64,000 nucleotides of DNA from Amphiduros pacificus (Eukaryota > Annelida > Polychaeta > Phyllodocida > Hesionidae). The position numbers and the translations under genes are program-made. Position 1 is the stretch's first letter; each line of letters begins with the position of its first letter. The notes beneath the pieces are model-generated. The model made no database searches. It saw only the letters and a program-made list of their open reading frames with translations, and was not told the DNA's origin. Location of the stretch: the NCBI GenBank assembly GCA_949316495.1, contig OX439010.1:6302001-6366000 (forward strand), written 5' to 3'. This document shows positions 38,358 to 50,768 of the stretch, piece by piece.

Positions 38358-40142
38358 TTCCCGGATTCCAGTGGTGTGTATTCAGGTGGTGTGACTGCTG
38401 GGGTAGAGCCTTATTCTTGCTGAGGGAATAATTCACTCTTGCTTAAAGCAATATGAACATATGGGAGGAGTGAATTGTTCATTTCATACCATTCACTGCC
38501 TCTGGGACGAATGAGTGGAAATGAAGGACAGAGCAGACATTCCGCAAATACAGACGGGGTTGACAGGATCTCTCTATAGAATGCAACCCGAGTGGCTCAG
38601 TCTCATTCTCGTTTCAAACGTGACCACGGGGAGAACACCACAATAATAAGTAGCACTCTCCAACCAGTGGCATTGTCTAAGGTGATTACTTGCAGAGGAG
38701 AGTGATTTGGTACATAATGTCCAACTCATGTTTGACTTCCTCAAGGTCACCTTTGATTGTCAAGTTGCTGATCGTACACACTCCAAGCAGTTGGTGCTTC
38801 CTGTATCGCCACAATGTCCATTTGTCATTAGCTGAGGGGAACAATGTCCAAACTCCAGACGTCTTCCAATGTGCTTCCATCAGGACCACGTGACCTCATC
38901 AAACAGTGAGTGCACATTTCACCTGATGGCATTTAGTTAGAGATATTTGAGCGAATCTCGAGGTCATGAGCCATGACCTTCATAAGATACTTGAGACTTT
39001 GGTCTAGGCATTTTCTTCTGATTTCATTCCAGAATGATGGCCCTTGCATGGCGTGCTTACAAAACCAGCTAATAGATGTCTTAATGGTCGAAAACTGCAC
39101 AAACCAGTAGAAAGTTATTCTCTAGTTTGCCATATGAATTCCTGTTTTAACAAAAACAGTCTTGTTCCAAACCACATCTTGAGCAAATATGATCAAAAAT
39201 GTTGATCCAATTTGCAGTTTATTATGATTCGTATATAATATGAAATTATAGACTTAAAAATTACCGGTTTCTAAGCGTAAGATGCCTCTCTGGCTTTTGA
39301 AGGAGGTTGTTATACGCATGTTGTTTCATGTCATGCTTTAACGAGCAGGTAAAATGTTTCACATACATCACACCAAGGACCTGTCGTCAGGTCATATTGA
39401 GAGGTTTCTTCGAGGTAATAAAACCCATGCCAACCCCTTTTACAACACAGATGAGGACCTGCAGCCATTTGTCAGTCCATAACGCATGCTCACAGTTGCA
39501 AAGTTATAATCATACTAATTTGACCACATTGAACACAGTGGAGCATAAACAGGCGGACTTACCTTGAATGCATTTGAGTCAGACTGGAGAAATTCTATAC
39601 ATTTCTTGTAACTCAACCAAACGCCAGGACTAATTAATTGGATGATATTCGCATCATTTCGTGTACATGCAGTCTACTGAATATATCCTATGCAGGCGGT
39701 AAAGAAAAGCTATTAAGGGTAATTAAGTTATAAGCTGAGATTTATCCTAAAAGTTGATCTTTTCTGTTATATCAGTTGAAAATAATTTACATAAACATCT
39801 TTAGCATTTAATATATACATACATGACGGTGACATTCACAAAACGATGGGCAAGTTTAACCTAGATCTTATTATATTATAGTTTTCTTTATATACCAGTG
39901 AAATGAGGACAAGGTGTGTGTTATGTGTGAACATGGTTCACCAGTATGACTATTGATGTGTGGTGTGCACAGGGCGAAACCCCCACATCAACCACACCCG
40001 CGGTGTGCCGGGCAAAAAGGGGCAGGAAATGCGATCTATGTTTGTCCATTGGAGCCTGGAGGCCGGGCAAGCCGGGATACTTTACTGGGTGGGGGGAGGT
40101 GTGATGGATGAAGGCTAACTAATTGTCTCAGGTCCTGCCCTG
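38358..40142. other. No gene; possible regulatory stretch at 39950-40290
   Basis: No exon that I can support. The 39950-40290 part is markedly GC-richer, has CCACACCCGCGG and GGCCGGGC words, and contains a CTCF-like site. Confidence 0.4.
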
Positions 40143-40156
40143 CTGCCACCTGGTGA
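40143..40156 (-). promoter_or_regulatory. CTCF-like site
   Basis: The minus strand reads TCACCAGGTGGCAG, matching the CTCF core consensus at 13 of 14 positions, inside a GC-rich patch. Motif evidence only. Confidence 0.35.
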
Positions 40157-40920
40157 CCAGACCCCTGCACTTTAGGCCCTCTGCCTCCAGGAGATATTGG
40201 CCACCCTTATTGTTTCTTCTTGGTGCTTTTGTAGCACACTGAGTGTGTGTAATTGAATGCGCCGGGTAACTGAGCCTTATCGGGTCTTTGTTTCGCAATC
40301 AAGCAGGGCCAGCTGTGGGATCTGTGTCAGTGCTCTCTTCCGCTTCCTGTGCCCCTCTTTCAGCGGTCTTTTGTACCTCACAGACTAGGACACACATAGA
40401 ATTTGTCAAAATTGACTTCCGTCTTGAGCGCAGTAAAAAAAGTGAATTTCCAAAAATAAAACATTTCATTTAGTACGTCATTTGTGGGCAAATATCATTT
40501 CAATGGGCTTATCTGTTTTGTTCTATCAGGTAAGATAGAAGACCATCTATTTTCAAAGAACGACAGAGAATTGTTTGCTGTTGCTTTTTGCATTATCGTT
40601 TACATAACCACTCAAACTGCGGTCAAAGATAACCCGGTTTGGGTAACTGAGTGAGGACCAACATACAGTTGAGCTTTATGTTTCTCTGTATTGAAGCCTG
40701 ACCATAACCAATGTCTTCACCTCAAACTGGAAGTCAAACCCCAGCACAAAAAAACGTTATGTTCCTTTATTTCTTATGGAGTTCCAGGTTAATGGTATAC
40801 GAATAGCCGCTTTTATTTTCATTTCAGGTGCATTAGAAATACTCTACCAAGAAAGAAATTGAATATAATAAAAATAAATACTAGATGATAAAAAGAAAAT
40901 TTATACAGTAGGAAATGTAT
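40157..40920. other. No gene recognised
   Basis: Remainder of the GC-rich patch, then AT-rich DNA with no supported feature. Confidence 0.45.
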
Positions 40921-40982
40921 TTTCATGATATATATATAAATATATATATATGTGTGTGTGTGAGTGTATGTGTGTGTTTGTA

Positions 40983-41497
40983 TGACATTCATCATTGAAC
41001 CACATTTCAATTTCGAGAATTGCATGGAGATTTGAAGTGATTTGCCATTTGTGATGACTGCGCTATGTTTTGATCCCTATCCGGCAATAGCACATTGATG
41101 GTGGGGTTGGCTGCACACCACTCTGTCCTGAGGGGTCAGTGGTCAAGCCTCACGCCTTAAAGGCTGCTGATTGCAATGTCAGGCCCACCGGTCATATACC
41201 ATGATGGATTTGTAGGGAGTGCAAGCTTATGACTTCTCTGTAGTCTGTGCATCGCTTGCAGGATTCGTGTGGGGAACAGCCCACCATTCAATCATAAGAT
41301 CTTCAAAATTGTTGTTCAAGAGCAGCATAGAAAAAACGTGCTGCACAAGATGTGATCTTGTATGACCTATATATGAATAGTTGTCTGAGCAGGCTGAACA
41401 TCACAGGGAATTCTCTTTTATATACTCAGGATTTCTGAAATATTTTGAATCGTAACTCAAAGAAGGAAACAACTATGTGGTTCAATGATGAATGTCA
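40983..41497. mobile_element. Segment bounded by 23-bp perfect inverted repeats and mirrored microsatellites
   Basis: TGACATTCATCATTGAACCA plus CAT at 40983-41005 is exactly inverted at 41475-41497. Outside the arms the left side has (TA)n then (TG)n and the right side (CA)n then (TA)n, so the mirror symmetry extends into the microsatellites. The 470-bp interior is unique with no credible frame. Either a foldback/MITE element or a product of inverted template switching. Confidence 0.5.
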
Positions 41498-41514
41498 AAC
41501 ACGCACACACACAC

Positions 41515-41606
<92 letters not shown>
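41515..41606. repeat. (AT)n tract
   Basis: About 92 bp of AT dinucleotides following a short (CA)n run. Confidence 0.97.
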
Positions 41607-41609
<3 letters not shown>

Positions 41610-41638
41610 TTATGTCTAATGTAAAAATTAAAACTATA
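41607..41638 (+). repeat. Left arm of a 32-bp perfect inverted repeat (mate 41816-41847)
   Basis: AGATTATGTCTAATGTAAAA plus 12 more bases, starting directly after the (AT)n tract, recur exactly inverted at 41816-41847. Confidence 0.95.
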
Positions 41639-41673
41639 AGTATGTATGCTTAGGTTCAAAAACGTTATAATTC

Positions 41674-41847
<174 letters not shown>

Positions 41848-42214
41848 GGTAACTACATAATAGCAATATATAACCTAATGTAAATGTTTCAACTTACTTT
41901 CTTTGATGTAAAACATATGCCTCCACTTTCACTTTGCACAAATCTACTTCAGAACGACGGCTTAGAGATAAAACCATAATTTATCATGTAATGGCTACAA
42001 CCGTATATGTATATAGAACATATTAAGAGAGTTCTAAGAGATAGCAACTCTCTAACAAACGATCATAAATAGAATTGGCTTTCGTAACAAGATGTTTTAT
42101 GAGTTACAGTTGCATGCTAAATTTCAGGATTCTTTTTTACAAAGGATACGTAAATTCGGGTAATGAATGATATGTGTCTCATATTCGCTTCATGAACATC
42201 TAAATGTAAGTTAG
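41848..42214. other. No gene recognised
   Basis: AT-rich unique DNA. Confidence 0.5.
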
Positions 42215-42345
42215 CTTACAATGGCGGCAATTTACACCAATGCTTATTATGTACATTAGCCCGCCATTATAATTCCCCCTCATCTCGCGAGATTATTACC
42301 TCACGCGAGATTGTGACTTCACGCCTCATTGTGCGGAAAATATAC
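42215..42345. promoter_or_regulatory. Candidate promoter-like element
   Basis: ACAATGGCGGC (YY1-type) at about 42218-42228 and its inverse GCCCGCCATTA at 42258-42269 face each other. They are followed by a perfect TCTCGCGAGA (42293-42302) and a second CACGCGAGA 10 bp on. This is dense CpG text in an AT-rich area. No transcript or exon is recognised on either side. Confidence 0.35.
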
Positions 42346-43055
42346 ATTCATCCTGAATGCCAGGATTGAAGCTTTTTAAAAATCTTGCATAACATCATGT
42401 AGATAGAGTGCCCTGAAACTTCAATATTAGATAGAATATATTTACAAAAATTGGTGAAAGAAATGGTAAAAAATATGATTAATTAGAACTATCGGGCATT
42501 TGTACAGATTCTACAGATTCTTTAATAAAAAGCTTGTGAAATATTCACACAATGCATAGAAGGAGAAGTAATGATCAGCGTTTACACCAAAAACACCAGA
42601 GATTACTTACTGTGGGAACACTTATGAATGATATCACACCAGTAAATGAGTGCAATGTGACTATTTGCGTTGAAATGACCCCCTACCATTTTATATTCCC
42701 AAAAGCTCCCAAAAGCAACACGGGATAAGGTACACAGTCAATAAAGTAATGATATTAGTCAACATTAGACTGTTTTGAGAGACAACATTATTTGTTAAAA
42801 ACAAAAAAGTCAGGAAGTTTTGAGTGAGTAAATGTGTATTTAAATCTATCTCCTTGTTTTCTTTGTCCTTATCGTTATACAATACCTGGAATGGATGGTG
42901 CATGGCCGGAATATAAAGAACATTATAATAGGAGAGAGTTAGATGTCTCTGAGGCCTCACTCATCACTTATCAGTTTGTTATTCGGCACAGGATTGCGTG
43001 GTTCAGTATGAGTAGCTCAGAAGGCATATAGTGGGGACATAGTGCTCGGATTGCG
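42346..43055. other. No gene recognised
   Basis: AT-rich DNA. Open frames of 65-89 codons overlap on opposite strands without recognisable domains. Confidence 0.5.
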
Positions 43056-43103
43056 ACACTAGGGGGCTCTGAGACTGATGACAACTGGCGCCCCCTGGTC
43101 ACC
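43056..43103. promoter_or_regulatory. Pair of inverted CTCF-like sites
   Basis: ACACTAGGGGGCTC on + (43056-43069) and TGACCAGGGGGCGC on - (within 43088-43101) each match the CTCF consensus at 12 of 14 positions, with a perfect YAGRKGGC core. They point toward each other 18 bp apart. Confidence 0.4.
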
Positions 43104-43110
43104 TCGAGAG

Positions 43111-43235
43111 GTTGATTTGTTGGTTTGTTTGTTTGGGGTTTTACATCACATTCAACATTATTACAGTCATTTCGTGATGAGATCTACTTGTAGCAGATAA
43201 AGTGCTGCCTCACTCTATTGTCATGTCGCAGGTCC
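43111..43235 (-). mobile_element. SINE family A, 3' part only
   Basis: The tail (TTTG repeats) and 3' domain are intact and young-looking, but the copy ends at CATGTCGCAGGTCC (43235), halfway through the central domain. No convincing target duplication. Likely 5'-truncated. Confidence 0.8.
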
Positions 43236-43891
43236 AAAAAGAAAAATGTATATTCCCAACTTTTTATTTTTTCTACAGGTTTATAAAAATTATGTTACTA
43301 TTCATGTTGCTTTGTAAACACGTTTAAAACAAAATATTGTTTATGATATAGCATTTATATACTTCATTGCTATTTTTTGTTGGTTTTAAATGGTGACATA
43401 ACATTTTATAAGTCAATTTATTTCTGATGCTGCATATATTGGCAGGCGTATAAATTATATTTTCTAATAGAGCTTTTTTTACTGAACAACATGGTATGCT
43501 TTTCTAGCCTGCCAATAATTGCGCAACTAATTATAAGTAAACAAGAAAGAACAAATAATTGTAAAATATGTAGTTACCTCAGAGTCTGAGGTCGCAACTA
43601 CAATTTTAGCTTTTCTCATAACTATGATTTTTAGATGATATGATTGCACAAATCACGTCATACAATCATGTAAAGTTGGAGCAGAGAAATCAAATTTATA
43701 CCTTCATAATCAGTGAAACAAGGAAAACATTTAATTCGCGATATGTGTAGCTCTAAATCATAGATTTGTGGAGTCAATATTGCTTTGAAAGAAAATTACG
43801 TCAAAACTTTCTTATCTTGCACATAGATGGCGTCATCATAACAATCGCCAAGGCAGCAACTATGATGTCACTTTAGATCTTGCATTGTTGC
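43236..43891. other. No gene recognised
   Basis: AT-rich unique DNA up to the C-rich array. CACATAGATGGCG near 43820 resembles a weak CTCF core. Confidence 0.5.
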
Positions 43892-45209
43892 GCCCTGCCC
43901 AGCAGATTACCCCTCCCTGCCCAGTAGACTACCCCTCCCTGCCCAGTAGACTACCCCTCCCTACCCAGTAGACCACCCCTCTCTGTCCAGTAGACTATCC
44001 CTCCCTGCCCAGTAGACTATCCCTCCCTGCTCAGTAGATTACCCCTCTCTGTCCAGTAGACTACCGCTCCCTGCCCAGTATACCACCCCTCCCTGTCCAG
44101 TAGACTACCGCTCCCTGCCCAGTATACCACCCCTCCCTGTCCAGTAGACTACCGCTCCCTGCCCAGTATACCACCCCTCCCTGCCCAGTAGACTACCCCT
44201 CCCTGCCCAGTAGACTACCCCTCCCTACCCAGTAGACCACCCCTCTCTGTCCAGTAGACTACCCCTCCCTGCCCAGTAGACTACCGCTCCTTACCCAGTA
44301 GACCACCCCTCTCTGTCCAGTAGACTACCCCTCCCTGCCCAGTAGACTACCCCTCCCTGCCCAGTAGACTACCCCTCCCTACCCAGTAGACTACCCCTCC
44401 CTGCTCATTAGATTGCATCTCCCTGCCCAGTAGACAACCCTCCCTGCCTAGTAGACTACCCCTCCCCGCCCAGTAGACTACCCTCCCTGCCTAGTAGACT
44501 ACCCTCCCTGCCTAGTAGACTACCCCTCCCCGCCCAGTAGACTACCCCTTCCTGCTCATTAGATTACCCCTCCCTACCCAGTAGACTACCCCTCCCTGCT
44601 CATTAGATTGCATCTCCCTGCCCAGTAGACAACCCTCCCTGCCTAGTAGACTACCCCTCCCCGCCAAGTAGACTACCCTCCCTGCCTAGTAGACTACCCT
44701 CCCTGCCTAGTAGACTACCCCTCCCCGCCCAGTAGACTACTCCTTCCTGCTCATTAGATTACCTCTCCCTGCCCAGTAGACTACCCTCCCTGCCTAGTAG
44801 ACTACCCCTCCCCGCCCAGTAGACTACCCCTTCCAGCTCATTAGATTACCTCTCCCTGCCCAGTAGACTACCCCTCCCTGCCTAGTAGACTACCCCTCCC
44901 CGCCCAGTAGACTACCCCTTCCTGCTCATTAGATTACCTCTCCCTGCCCAGTAGACTACCCTCCCTGCCTAGTAGACTACCCCTCCCCGCCCAGTAGACT
45001 ACCCTCCCTGCCTAGTAGACTACCCTCCCTGCCTAGTAGACTACCCCTCCCCGCCCAGTAGACTACCCCTTCCTGCTCATTAGATTACCTCTCCCCGCCC
45101 AGTAGACTACCCCTCCCTGCTCATTAGATTACCTCTCCCCGCCCAGTAGACTACCCCTCCCTGCTCATTAGATTACCTCTCCCTGCCCAGTAGACCACCC
45201 CTCCCTGCT
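43892..45209. repeat. C-rich 22-bp minisatellite, about 58 copies
   Basis: The unit is TACCCCTCCCTGCCCAGTAG plus AC. Subtypes (GCTCATTAGATT, GCCTAGTAGAC, GTCCAGTAGAC, CCCCGCCCAG) recur in blocks, so several copies were amplified together. The minus strand has three runs of three or more G per unit and could form G-quadruplexes throughout. Confidence 0.97.
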
Positions 45210-45266
45210 AAGCAATTAAATCCAGGATGTCAGCCGATCTCCGTCATTCATCCCTCCTGCCTTATA

Positions 45267-45539
45267 CCCCAGTCACATTTGCGCAGATTTCAGTAAAGGC
45301 CGATGTTTTTTTTTTTACAAAATCGGCCGGCAAGCCAGGGTGCTGTGAGGGTACCGGGAGATCATCGCCAAAAAATAATAGGCAGTTTTAAGACGTCGAA
45401 CGGGTCATCGGGATTTTTTAGCTGCAACATGTGTGTGCGGCACACATGTTTTATGTGAAAACAGCTACAGCATATCTCTGATTACCGCTGATGAACTCCC
45501 TGGCGCCCGGGACCTTGTGAAGTCGGCCGTTTGACTGGG
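45267..45539. mobile_element. Candidate MITE with CCCAGTCA ends
   Basis: The left end ACCCCAGTCACATTTG and the complement of the right end, TATCCCAGTCAAACGG, share CCCAGTCA. The interior of about 270 bp is GC-richer and has a palindrome ACATGTGTG...CACACATGT at 45430-45452. No long target duplication is visible, so the superfamily is unknown. Confidence 0.4.
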
Positions 45540-46242
45540 ATATTACTATCCAAATAAAAAGAAAACATTTGTGTCACAGAAACCTGCATGAGGCTTAACT
45601 CCCAGCACCATCAGTACGCTCTGCAGTACAGTACTATAGTGTACTCTGTCTTCTTATGATATACTCTGTATAGCTGATATACTCTGTATAATATATTAAA
45701 CCAAGATATGATCATTTCTTGGTTTCAATTACTAACAGCCATGTTGTGTTAATTGTTCTGGTGAAAGGCATGGAAAAGAACCAAATCAACATTTTTGTTC
45801 TCTTTGATTGGTTTTTTTCACAATTGTATGCATTTTCTGATTTTCTCACTGAAGAATCTCAGCCATGGTTTTAACACTTTCCTGCCAAAAAAAACCTCGA
45901 GGCAGGAAAACATGGCATATTTTTGTTAAAATAGACTGAAACAGGTGATAAAGAAGGACATCAGAAGTAAGATTATCTGTTTGCATGGCCTTAAATGAAC
46001 TTTCCTTGCCTATTTCGTCCCATCAAAGAAATGGACTATATCTTACCAAGCACAGTATAAGGTTCGTCATTTATTAAAATGTGGAATACATATAAGCCAC
46101 TATTATTGAAAATTTAGGATTTAATGTAATTTCCAGAGATGTTTTCTGTGCATTGCCCTCTCCTTGCCTGGTTGGAAATGTATTTTATATCAAGAGAAAG
46201 TAATTTAAAAAAAGACACATGGTGTAATTTGAAACTAGTAAA
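45540..46242. other. No gene recognised
   Basis: AT-rich unique DNA with a short TATACTCTGTATA duplication near 45660-45690. Confidence 0.5.
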
Positions 46243-46386
46243 GTAAGATAAAGCTGATATTTACAGAGCGCTGATTCCAAACAATGTCTGCTCAGAGCGG
46301 TTGATAGTAACTGGCCAGGATTCAAATAAGGAATCCCTGGATCTCAAGGCGAATACTCTACCAATTTAGCTATTTCGGCAAGACAT
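46243..46386 (-). mobile_element. tRNA-derived SINE, family C
   Basis: On the minus strand, TTGCCGAAATAGCTAAATTG with GTAGAGTATTCGCC looks like a tRNA 5' half, TTTGAATCCTGGCC like a B box, and the end CGCTCTGAGCAGAC...AGCGCTCTGTAAAT like an animal SINE 3' end. Single copy here, with a related 3' end at 7787-7860. Confidence 0.6.
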
Positions 46387-46741
46387 TAGTGCGTTGATCT
46401 TTCAGCCTATTTTAGAAATAATATGCTTAAAAAGACAATGAAATGATCTCACAAAAATGGTGGGAAAGATTTGATGCAAAGGTTGCAGTATAAAGTACAC
46501 ATAGATTAGGAAAACACTCGTTTTACATGGTTTCGGGTTAGGAATGAACCGATCAATGCATTATCATTTCCACAAGACTTTCGTTCGATATTTGACCCTT
46601 AACCCTGAACAAATGTCCTGAACATATCGTTTATTTTGGCCTACTGTAACACATTGTGAGCAGAATAATCGATGACACAGCTCAGGCTACTCAAGTCAGA
46701 GATTCACTAAGAAAGGAGAATAGAATTACAGGCAAAGATAT
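46387..46741. other. No gene recognised
   Basis: Unique sequence running into the 36-bp array. Confidence 0.5.
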
Positions 46742-48953
46742 GCTACCTAAAACCAAGCACATGGTCCAGCTTCAGGTACCTCATACCGTGAAGCACATGA
46801 TCCAGCCTGAAGTACCTCATTCCTTGAAGCACATGATCCAGCCTCAGATACCTTATACCGTGAAGCACACGATCCAGCCTCAGGTACCTCATACCGTGAA
46901 GCACATGATGCAGCCTGGGGTACCTTATACCTTGAAGCACATGATCCAGCCTCAGGTACATTATACCGTGAAGCACATGATCCAGCTTGAGGTACCTTAT
47001 ACCATGAAGCACATGATCCAGTCTGAGGTACATTATACCGTGAAGCACACGATCCAGCCTGAGGTACTTAATACCATGAAGCACGTGATCCAGCCTGATG
47101 TACTTTACACCTTGAATCACGTGATCCAGTCTGAGGTACATTATACTGTTAAGCACATGATGCAGCCTGGGGTACCTTATACCGTGAAGCACATGATCCA
47201 GCCTGAGGTACCTTATACCGTGAAGCACATGATCCCACCTGAGGAACCTTATACCGTGAAGCACATGATCCAGCTTGAGGTACCTAATACCGTGAAGCAC
47301 ATGATGCAGCCTGAGGCACATTATACCGTGAAGCACATGATGCAGCCTGAGGTACCTTATACCTTGAAACACATGATCCAGCCTGATCTACCTTATACCG
47401 TGAAGCACATGATGCAGCCTGAGGTACCTTATACCTTGAAACACATGATCCAGCTTGATGTACCTTATACCGTGAAGCACATGATCCAGCCTGAGGTACT
47501 TTATACCGTGAAGCACATGATGCAGCCGGAGGTTCCTTATACCATGAAGCACATGATCCAGCCTGATGTACCTCATACCGTGAAGCACATGATCCAGTCT
47601 GAGGTACCATATACCTTGAAACACATGATCCAGCCTGATGTACCTTATACCGTGAAGCACATGATGCAGCCTGAGGTACCTTATACCTTGAAGCACATGA
47701 TCCAGCCTGAGGCACCTTATACCTTGAAGCACATGATCCAGCCTGAGGTACCTTATACCATGAAGCACATGATCCAGCCTGAGGCACCTTATACCTTGAA
47801 GCACATGATCCAGCCTGAGGTACCTTATACCGTGAAGCACACGATCCAGCCTGATGTACCTTATACCTTGAATCGCGTACTCCAGCTTGAGGTACCTTAT
47901 ACCATGAAGCACATGATCCAGCCTGATGTACATTATATCTTGAAGCACATGATCCAGCCTGAGGTACCTTATACCTTTAATCGCATACTCCAGCTTGCGG
48001 TACCTTATACCGTGAAGCACATGATGCAGCCTAAGATACCTTATACCGTGAAGCACATGATCCAACTTGAGGTACCTCATACCGTGAAGCACATGATGCA
48101 GCCTGAGGTACCTTATACCGTGAAGCACATGATCCAGCCTGAGGTACCTCATACCTTGAAGCACACGATCCAGCCTGAGATACCTTATACCTTGAATCGC
48201 GTACTCCAGCTTGAGGTACCTTATACCATGAAGCACATGATCCAGTCTGAGGTACCTTATACCGTGAAGCACATGATCCAGCCTGAGGCACCTTATACCA
48301 CGAAGCACATGATCCAGTCTGAGGTACCTTATACCGTGAAGCACATGATCCAGCCTGATGTACCTTATACCATGTAGCATATGATCCAGCCTGATGTACC
48401 TTATACCATGAAGCACATGATCCAGCCTGAGGTACCTTATACCGTGAAGCACATGATCCAGCCTGATGTACCTTATACCATGAAGCACATGTTCCAGCCT
48501 GAGGTACCTTATACCATGAAGCACATGATCTAGCCTGAGGTACCTTATACCGTGAAGCACATGATCCAGCCTGAGGTACCTTATACCGTGAAGCACATGA
48601 TCCCACCTGAGGTACTTTATACCTTGAAGCACATGATCCAGCCTGAGGTACCTTATACCTTGAAGCACATGATCCAGCCTCAGGTATCTTATACAGTGAA
48701 GCACATGATCCAGTCTGAGGTACCTTATACCATGAAGCACATGATCCAGCCTGAGGCACCTTATACCACGAAGCACATGATCCAGCCTGAGGTACATTAT
48801 ACCGTGAAGCACATGATCCCACCTGAGGTACCTTATACCTTGAAACACATGATCCAGTCTGAGGTACCTTATACCTTGAATTGCGTGATCCAGCTTGGGG
48901 TATCTTATACCTTGAATTGCATGATCCAGCCTGAGGTACCTAATACCACGAAG
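46742..48953. repeat. 36-bp minisatellite, about 61 copies
   Basis: The unit contains GAGGTACCTTATACC, then GTGAAGCACATGATCCAGCC and T. Variants at a few sites (ACCGTG/ACCTTG/ACCATG; GAGGTA/GATGTA/GAGGCA; ATGATCCAG/ATGATGCAG) are mixed throughout. Because 36 is divisible by three, several frames on both strands stay open (12-residue repeats such as HMIQPEVPYTVK on + and LRLDHVLHGIRY on -). Occasional copies do carry stops, and no ATG-led exon context is visible, so coding is unlikely. Confidence 0.97.
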
Positions 48954-49535
48954 AAAACAGGAAGAATACTCGATAGTGTCACAATCTCTCTCATCCATCT
49001 TCTCATGTCCTGTTCTGACTTTCTCCTCTGTGATTTGCAATGATCGATTGAGCTGGCATACTAAGATGCACTGTGAGAAGTAACTGTAAAATGTCTGCAC
49101 CTTTTGCAATATTTTGACATCAATCTTTTTCTGAAACCACAGTATATATTGCTCTAAGGTTGTATTACAACAAAGCAAAAATTACAACAAACAGACCAAA
49201 AATTAAACAATCATTGCAAACCGATGAGGTTGAAGAAAGTATCACAAAGATATGCAAAATCCTGTTCTATTAGTCTCGATTATGTTATTTTTTCTATTAT
49301 CACTCAGGTGATAACAATAATCATGATCAGATTTTTTGCTTGTTATTTCTATTCTAATTGTCCGATTTACATCACATTTGAACTCAACCTACTCAGAATT
49401 CCATGTTCTATCGATTTGCAAGCGATATGAATTTCATGCATCGATGGGCAAAGACGATGTTGTCATCTTGAACTTTTTGTCACACACTTCTTTTTCTTTG
49501 TTTACATGACAGCTGTAGGACTGTGTTCATACGCG
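48954..49535. other. No gene recognised
   Basis: Unique flank of the 36-bp array; AT-rich. Confidence 0.5.
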
Positions 49536-49547
49536 TGCGCATGCGCG
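49536..49547. promoter_or_regulatory. NRF1-type site (perfect)
   Basis: TGCGCATGCGCG matches the animal NRF1 palindrome YGCGCAYGCGCR exactly and sits in a small CpG cluster (ACGCGTGCGCATGCGCGG) in AT-rich DNA about 3.1 kb upstream of the channel-subunit gene. Function is inferred from the motif. Confidence 0.45.
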
Positions 49548-50633
49548 GATTATAATCTATTACATGCACACGGACGAACACTCCAAAGCGGCGTCAGTTG
49601 CTTGAACCATATTGACCACAGAAAAAGCTAGACACAGAAAATCATTTAATTCAATTGGCTTTCCTTTCAATACATTTTAATGTTAGAAAAATGGTCTTTC
49701 AGGTGATGGGTTCTTTAAAATGTCAATGGCAAGTGGATAATTACGAATACAATCGAGTGAATTGAGAAACAATTCCCATGCGTTGGCAATTTCAATATTG
49801 AGATAGATTGTCCTGTGATCAATACAAGCCCTTAAAGCCATTTTCCATCGAGATATGTGTCTCTCAAACGACCTTCACCTTGTTCAGAGATTATGTTTTG
49901 CTCTTGGGAACTATTCAAATAACACACCACTTTCATGAGAAGCAAGATGTCAACCCATAAACATTAGGTAATGGTGATATCTCGACAATAAATACACTTA
50001 CTGAAATAATTTAGTTTTGAATTCGCGAGAACAAGATGTTGTTAAGTGATATATTATCACCCAGAGAATAGCTGACGTCATTACGAGCATGGTATGTCTG
50101 AGGTGATTTCTTCTGAGATGACGTTCACCAGTTCCAAATGTTGGACATCAATCTATGGTGGTCAAATGTAGAAAACAGGAAAATTGTAGAAAACATATAC
50201 AAACTGATTACGGAAAGGTGAGAATTTCCCATGTTGTTAGATATATTTGATTAAGCTAAAGCTTCCACGGGAAGTCATGAGGATATGATTGAGTTGGGGT
50301 TCGTAGAAACTGAAGCAAACAGGCAAATGTCCTTAAAAACTTTAATAATGGGGTTACAAAGCTGAGGATTAGAAATTAATCATTGACTTTAAACTTCGAG
50401 TAAGTTCAATTCCTTTAAATGAACGCTGTTCAAGTATTGCAGTCATACAATGTGCTTTCATAGATTATGATTTGTCATTGTTTATCTCTATGGATTTTTA
50501 GCTGACGGTTCTGTATATAGCCGCGATAAGTGGGTTGTGTTTTCAAGTGGAGCCTCTCTCTGTGCACACTTGAATGTCTAATCACTCAGAAAGGTGTCTT
50601 TCCAGAACATACTTTAAGAATGCTACCTTTAAT
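49548..50633. other. No gene recognised
   Basis: AT-rich unique DNA. Confidence 0.5.
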
Positions 50634-50768
50634 TGGCTATCAAAGAACTCACTCTCATAGAACCGGCTATCATAGATTAGGCAATCATAGAACAAGCTAT
50701 CATAGAACCAGCTATCATTGAACAGGCTATCATAGAACAGGCTATCAGAGAACCGGCTATCATAGACC
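50634..50768. repeat. 15-bp minisatellite, about 9 copies
   Basis: The unit is GGCTATCATAGAACC with moderate divergence. Confidence 0.9.

Noticed and set aside
46656-49178. 573- and 596-codon frames on opposite strands
   Set aside because: 36-bp array; the frames lack a convincing ATG start and overlap each other in antisense.
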